This document shows, piece after piece, positions 6,776 to 9,651 of a stretch of DNA of 9,651 bases (position 1 is the first letter of the stretch; every line of letters starts with the position of its first letter). Both the position numbers and the translations under genes were made by a program. The notes under the pieces were generated by a model that was given only the letters and a program-made list of their open reading frames with translations, had not been told where the DNA came from and did not search any database. The DNA is taken from assembly GCA_020630305.1 (NCBI GenBank), contig JAHDBQ010000008.1, positions 2,673 to 12,323 of the forward strand, read 5' to 3'. The DNA is from Alphaproteobacteria bacterium. Lineage in GTDB: Bacteria > Pseudomonadota > Alphaproteobacteria > Rickettsiales > Rickettsiaceae.

Positions 6776-6823
6776 CTCTTTCTCCTTATAATCAAAAGCC
6801 AGTAAGGCCTTGCGCAAATTATT

Positions 6824-6835
6824 TAAGCGCGCTTA
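6824..6835. repeat. 12-bp perfect GC-core palindrome in the queC leader
   Basis: TAAGCGCGCTTA is its own reverse complement. It lies in the untranslated leader of queC, about 49 bases before the ATG. A second possible stem nearer the ribosome-binding site pairs AAGGCC with GGCTTT around a 5-base loop. The leader may be structured, but I cannot match it to a known preQ1 riboswitch. Confidence 0.4.
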
Positions 6836-6857
6836 GTTGTTATTTGTAATCACATCC

Positions 6858-6886
6858 ATTTTAAACAGCAACTCTTTTAGTTTCAA
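6858..6886 (-). promoter_or_regulatory. Promoter of queC and the acetyltransferase gene
   Basis: On the minus strand TTGAAA (6886-6881) is followed by 17 bases and TAAAAT (6863-6858), a good -35/-10 pair with ideal spacing. Transcription would start near 6851, giving a leader of about 75 bases. It lies between the lysE-like stop and queC, so queC need not depend on read-through. Confidence 0.6.
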
Positions 6887-6935
6887 GGATAATTTAAAAT
6901 TCTATCTGTAATTATTTTTCAAATATAAATCAAAA

Positions 6936-7553
6936 CTATTTGCTCAGCATCAATATAATGCCGAAGCTAATTAGTAAAATACCAGTCACGAGATTTACGC
7001 TTTTGCGAAAAACAGGGCTTTTATTCCAAACTCTGATTTTGTCAGCTGCTAATGTATATAAAATAGAGCAGATAACGCCTATAGTTATATATGCTGATCC
7101 TAAAATTAACATTTGGTCTAAAGTGCTATCTTCAATATTCATAAATCCCGCAAAAAAAGCTAGGAGGAAAATAACACTCTCAGGGTTAAATGAAGTTATA
7201 AATACTATATGCATGAATATTTTTTTGACTGGAATGTTTTCAATTACATGTCCAGTGTCGTTTAAATCCTTAGGTTTAAAAATAGACATCAAGCCGAGTA
7301 TAAGTAAATAAAGCCCTCCAAATAATTTTAAAATAAACATCCCTTGCGGGTATTTTGAAATTAAAGCACCGAGGCCGGAAAAAGTTATCGTAAGAGCGAT
7401 AAGGTCGCCAAGAGCTACAGCTGGTATGGTGTATTTAGCTATTTTTTTACCATGAATTATTGCATAATGAGCAAGGAGCAGGGTGGTTGGTCCAGGTATA
7501 AAAATTATCGCCGCGCTTGCTGTGCAAAATTTTATAAAAGTAATTAAGGTCAT
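6936..7553 (-). CDS. LysE/RhtB-family transporter (amino-acid or metabolite exporter)
   Basis: This family of inner-membrane exporters moves amino acids such as lysine, threonine, homoserine lactone or cysteine out of the cell; the substrate cannot be told here. The 205 residues match the family size. The hallmark PGPTTLLL (20-27) follows the first helix, and SFNPESVIF (121-129) matches the second conserved N-P region. Six hydrophobic segments can be drawn at about 4-28, 43-66, 70-92, 112-138, 148-172 and 185-203, with a polar loop (93-111) after the third. The ATG at 7553 lacks a clear Shine-Dalgarno sequence. It is divergent from the plus-strand gene at 7807 and separated from queC by 160 bases. 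Confidence 0.88.
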   Translation of the reverse strand: MTLITFIKFCTASAAIIFIPGPTTLLLAHYAIIHGKKIAKYTIPAVALGDLIALTITFSGLGALISKYPQGMFILKLFGGLYLLILGLMSIFKPKDLNDTGHVIENIPVKKIFMHIVFITSFNPESVIFLLAFFAGFMNIEDSTLDQMLILGSAYITIGVICSILYTLAADKIRVWNKSPVFRKSVNLVTGILLISFGIILMLSK

Positions 7554-7585
7554 TATTTCAATATTTTAATTATAATAATTTCTAT

Positions 7586-7613
7586 ACTATAGATCAGTTT
7601 ATTTACTATTCAA
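7586..7613 (-). promoter_or_regulatory. Candidate promoter of the LysE-family gene
   Basis: On the minus strand TTGAAT (7613-7608), a 16-base spacer and TATAGT (7591-7586) form a plausible promoter. Transcription would start near 7579, leaving a short leader of about 25 bases. That fits the lack of a clear ribosome-binding site. Confidence 0.45.
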
Positions 7614-7717
7614 CCATAATTATTTATTTTGTAAATCTATTTTATACAATCAGATGTTATGTGTTATATTACCTTTTTGGTAGTGTTTATATCACAGAAA
7701 ATCTCGAAATGAATATA

Positions 7718-7745
7718 TTCAAGTATCATGCGTTAGCTTTATAAT
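7718..7745 (+). promoter_or_regulatory. Candidate promoter of the plus-strand charged-protein gene
   Basis: A perfect TATAAT at 7740-7745 is preceded at 16 bases by TTCAAG (7718-7723), a weak -35 match. A 10-bp palindrome GAATATATTC (7711-7720) overlaps the -35 region and could be an operator half. Transcription would start near 7752, about 55 bases before the ATG. Confidence 0.35.
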
Positions 7746-7806
7746 AGACTGTAATAGTAGTTTTATTTATCATGTATATAGTAGACCTAATATTTATTTT
7801 AAGGAT

Positions 7807-8490
7807 ATGAAAAAATACGAAGAAGAATTACTCAAAGCAATTTTAGATCCCGAATCGCAAGAAAAATATGAATCGGAGCTCAAAACTATATTTGAAAATT
7901 TAGAGCAGAGTGATGATTTGAGCCAGGCTATAGAGGAGATTTTAGAGCAAACGGATGAGATCGTAGAAATTCAATCCAAATTAATTTTGGTTATCAAAGC
8001 GCATATCAGAAGGCGCCTTAAGGCTCTCAAGAAAGAAAAGGAGCTAAACAAAGATGAAAAAGATAAAGAAAAAGATAAAGAAAAAGAGCAGGGAATAGAT
8101 GAGGATGAAATAAACAAAGATATTTCAAGGTTAGCTAAAAGGTTAGTTATGCAGCTGGATCAGGACCTTGAATATGGCCAGTTGCTTCAGAAGGATTTGC
8201 ATTATTCTTTAGATAGGCAAGCGAAAAAAGACTTAAAAAGAATTTTAAAAGGATTTGCAACTTATGAGGTTTATAAAGTTATGAACCCTAAGCGCATAGC
8301 TGGTGAGACGAAAAAACAAAATTTTCGCAATAATTTATTTTTTAGCGGTAAGGCGCTAGCGATGAATTATGAGGGCGGAGAGAAATCTGCAAAGAAACGC
8401 TACGGCACTAAGGAGGTGCAGAAAATGGTTAAACAAGCAAAAGACTTTCAAAAAGGCGGTAGTGAAAAAGATAAAGGCTGGGAAAGGTAG
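7807..8490 (+). CDS. Uncharacterised charged, helical protein, 227 aa
   Basis: I do not recognise a family. Residues 1-75 are acidic and look helical (EELLKAILDPESQEKYESEL), ending in a basic RRRLKALKKEK stretch. Residues 82-95 are a Lys/Asp/Glu tract encoded by 12-base tandem repeats. The C-terminal part (about 145-227) is basic and less repetitive (FATYEVYKVMNPKRIAG, NNLFFSGKALAMNYEGG), and the protein ends DKGWER. There is no signal peptide or membrane segment. The ATG has AAGGA only one base upstream, an unusually tight spacing, but no other start is near. It is the only plus-strand gene, divergent from the LysE-family gene and convergent with the ankyrin gene, 25 bases away. A host-directed protein is possible but unproven. 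Confidence 0.8.
   Translation: MKKYEEELLKAILDPESQEKYESELKTIFENLEQSDDLSQAIEEILEQTDEIVEIQSKLILVIKAHIRRRLKALKKEKELNKDEKDKEKDKEKEQGIDEDEINKDISRLAKRLVMQLDQDLEYGQLLQKDLHYSLDRQAKKDLKRILKGFATYEVYKVMNPKRIAGETKKQNFRNNLFFSGKALAMNYEGGEKSAKKRYGTKEVQKMVKQAKDFQKGGSEKDKGWER
8053..8085 (+). repeat. 12-base in-frame tandem repeat encoding the D/K/E tract
   Basis: GATAAAGAAAAA occurs twice in tandem (8062-8073 and 8074-8085), preceded by a shortened copy GATGAAAAA (8053-8061). The unit is four codons (D-K-E-K), so gain or loss of copies would keep the frame and change only the length of a charged linker. Confidence 0.75.
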
Positions 8491-8515
8491 TTTATCTCTA
8501 GCTATTTCATTTATA

Positions 8516-9133
8516 TTATGTAATATTATATTCTCCAATTGGAACACGAATTTCTGCTTCTTTCTCACTAACGTAGTCATTGTCTTGATCGCAGCTTGGG
8601 AAATATAATATTTTTTTAGGGTCCATCAATAAAGCTTCACTTAAAGATATCTCTTTCATTAGGAAATTATCATTATTCTCAAGTAATACAGTTTTTATCT
8701 CCTTGAGTTTTCTTGCCCGATCTGAGTCTAATTTATTAATAATTATATGAGTATCTATAACATCAAGCGCAGTAATTCCTGTATCGTTTTTCGATAGAGA
8801 CTTAGCTCCAGATTTAATCATTATCTTTATCATTTTTAAATTACACATTTCAGCTGCTATATGCAAAGCGGTATTACCCCTCAAATTTCCCAAATTCGGA
8901 TTTGCATCGTATTTGAGTAGTATCTCTGCAGTTTCTATATCACAATTTTCAGCTGCTATGTGCAATGCAGTTTCTCCTGCAGAATCTTGTATATTTGGGT
9001 CAATATTCATATATTTAAGTAGAGTGTTTACATCATTACTTTTACCCTCTTTAACGGCGTTATGAAGCACAATGCCTTTGGCGCTTAATTTCTTATCTCT
9101 TTCTGGATATCTTGTTATAGAATGTCTTTTCAT
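8516..9133 (-). CDS. Ankyrin-repeat protein
   Basis: Ankyrin repeats are 33-residue protein-binding modules; in intracellular bacteria such proteins are often host-directed, but that is not shown here. Repeats can be read at about 20-50 (LHNAVKEGKSNDVNTLL), 52-83 (AGETALHIAAENCDIETAEILL) and 85-117 (RGNTALHIAAEMCNLKMIKIMI), with the start of a fourth (GITALDVIDTH, 119-129) that fades out. The remaining 75 residues are charged, match no domain I know, and end in EYNIT. There is no signal peptide. The ATG at 9133 has a strong GGGGAGG ribosome-binding site five bases upstream. It lies 68 bases after the stop of the next minus-strand gene (9202), so the two may be co-transcribed; I see no clear promoter between them. 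Confidence 0.92.
   Translation of the reverse strand: MKRHSITRYPERDKKLSAKGIVLHNAVKEGKSNDVNTLLKYMNIDPNIQDSAGETALHIAAENCDIETAEILLKYDANPNLGNLRGNTALHIAAEMCNLKMIKIMIKSGAKSLSKNDTGITALDVIDTHIIINKLDSDRARKLKEIKTVLLENNDNFLMKEISLSEALLMDPKKILYFPSCDQDNDYVSEKEAEIRVPIGEYNIT
8848..8969 (-). repeat. 99-bp ankyrin repeat units with near-identical core
   Basis: The segment TTTCAGCTGCTAT followed by a GCAA-rich tail occurs at 8848-8869 and again at 8947-8969, with only a couple of differences, exactly 99 bases (33 codons) apart. Both encode ALHIAAE. The nucleotide identity suggests fairly recent duplication or conversion between the second and third repeats, or strong selection on that turn. Confidence 0.65.
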
Positions 9134-9201
9134 AATTGCCTCCCCACAATTTAATTTAAATATTCGTGTATTAAAAGTTAACTGAAAAGGTTAGTCGGCG
9201 T

Positions 9202-9651
9202 TTAAGACTCTCTGCTTCTACCCTTGGATTTGTTATTTTCTTTAATTAACTCCTTACCTTTAAAGTTCATGCCCAACAAAGTGTAAGTAACAACACTTTT
9301 CTCATTAGCAGAAATTCTTTCAATAACTTCACTTGAATCAGGGCAAAGACTCTGTTTAAGCGTAAGTAGTTTCGTAGCAATATTTTTTGTCAATTCATTT
9401 GCGCTTTTGCTATTAGAAAATTTATCAATAAGCTGATCCATTTCCCTTTCAGCAAAAGATGCATGGAAAATTTTATCCATTATCGGGGATTTGCTTACAA
9501 AAATATGCTCTAGCCTCTCTTTAGTTTTTTCTAAGGTTTTAGAAATTTGTTTTTCAATTGCCTTAATATCTTTAATAGCTAGATATGAATGCTGATTAAA
9601 CTCTGCTTTTATAAGTTTTTTGAAAGACTTTATCTCAGCGTTTAATTGATC
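9202..9651 (-). CDS. Uncharacterised coiled-coil protein, 5' end beyond the window
   Basis: The frame contains no stop from 9651 to the TAA at 9202, so at least 149 residues are encoded and the true start is probably outside the window. An ATG at 9480 would give only 92 residues and has no ribosome-binding site, and the 57 codons before it are open and protein-like (FKKLIKAEFNQHSYLAIKD, IEKQISKTLEKTKERLEHIF), so I treat that ATG as internal. The visible part is helical and charged, with one cysteine and no membrane segment. It ends in a basic tail, NKSKGRSRES. I recognise no domain. It is followed after 68 bases by the ankyrin-repeat gene on the same strand. Confidence 0.75.
   Translation of the reverse strand, partial: DQLNAEIKSFKKLIKAEFNQHSYLAIKDIKAIEKQISKTLEKTKERLEHIFVSKSPIMDKIFHASFAEREMDQLIDKFSNSKSANELTKNIATKLLTLKQSLCPDSSEVIERISANEKSVVTYTLLGMNFKGKELIKENNKSKGRSRES

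Noticed and set aside
6776..6857. preQ1 class I riboswitch before queC
   Set aside because: I could not find the short stem with pyrimidine-rich loop and A-rich tail expected of that class near the ribosome-binding site.
6940..7311. Plus-strand open frame of 123 codons
   Set aside because: It is antisense to the LysE-family gene, which has clear family motifs and membrane segments.
8369..8608. Plus-strand open frame overlapping the end of the charged-protein gene and the ankyrin gene
   Set aside because: It lies in another frame of two supported genes and has no ribosome-binding site or recognisable domain.

Overview
The window is AT-rich, and its housekeeping proteins look like those of the Rickettsiales (intracellular Alphaproteobacteria). 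MraZ in particular carries blocks I associate with rickettsial MraZ, such as [12 protein letters not shown] and QACFVGKG. Oligopeptidase B, a LysE-type exporter, an ankyrin-repeat protein and several charged coiled-coil proteins also fit a host-associated bacterium. The assignment comes from recognising protein sequence, not from a search.

Layout: all genes are on the minus strand except one. The left end (1-1222) holds rsmH, cut by the window edge, and mraZ, whose stop overlaps the rsmH start as TAATG. This is the conserved start of the dcw (division and cell wall) cluster. A good sigma70-type promoter at 1317-1345 is followed directly by four TGG repeats spaced exactly 10 bp apart, the layout expected for MraZ autoregulation. 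Next come about 580 bases without a supported gene (1223-1806), then a 417-residue lysine-rich coiled-coil protein of unknown function (1807-3060) and ptrB (3197-5254). The ptrB upstream region contains two strong palindromes. From 5515 to 6775 queC (queuosine pathway) and a RimJ/RimL-like acetyltransferase form a tight pair with a clear promoter. A LysE/RhtB-family exporter follows (6936-7553), divergent from the only plus-strand gene, a charged 227-residue protein (7807-8490). The right end has an ankyrin-repeat protein (8516-9133) and another coiled-coil protein whose start lies beyond the window (9202-9651).

For five genes (mraZ, the 417-residue protein, ptrB, queC and the acetyltransferase) the longest open frame starts at a TTG or GTG. 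I moved the start to a downstream ATG on the basis of Shine-Dalgarno spacing, family length, or both. The right-edge gene goes the other way: its frame stays open to the window end, so the ATG at 9480 is probably internal.

No phage, insertion sequence, CRISPR array, rRNA or tRNA was seen, and I found no clear new defence or metabolic system. The points most worth following up are: the similar C-terminal tails (K-x-K-G followed by R/E residues) on three otherwise unrelated charged proteins; the mraZ operator array; the palindromes over the ptrB promoter; and the loss in PtrB of acidic residues that I recall as setting dibasic specificity.
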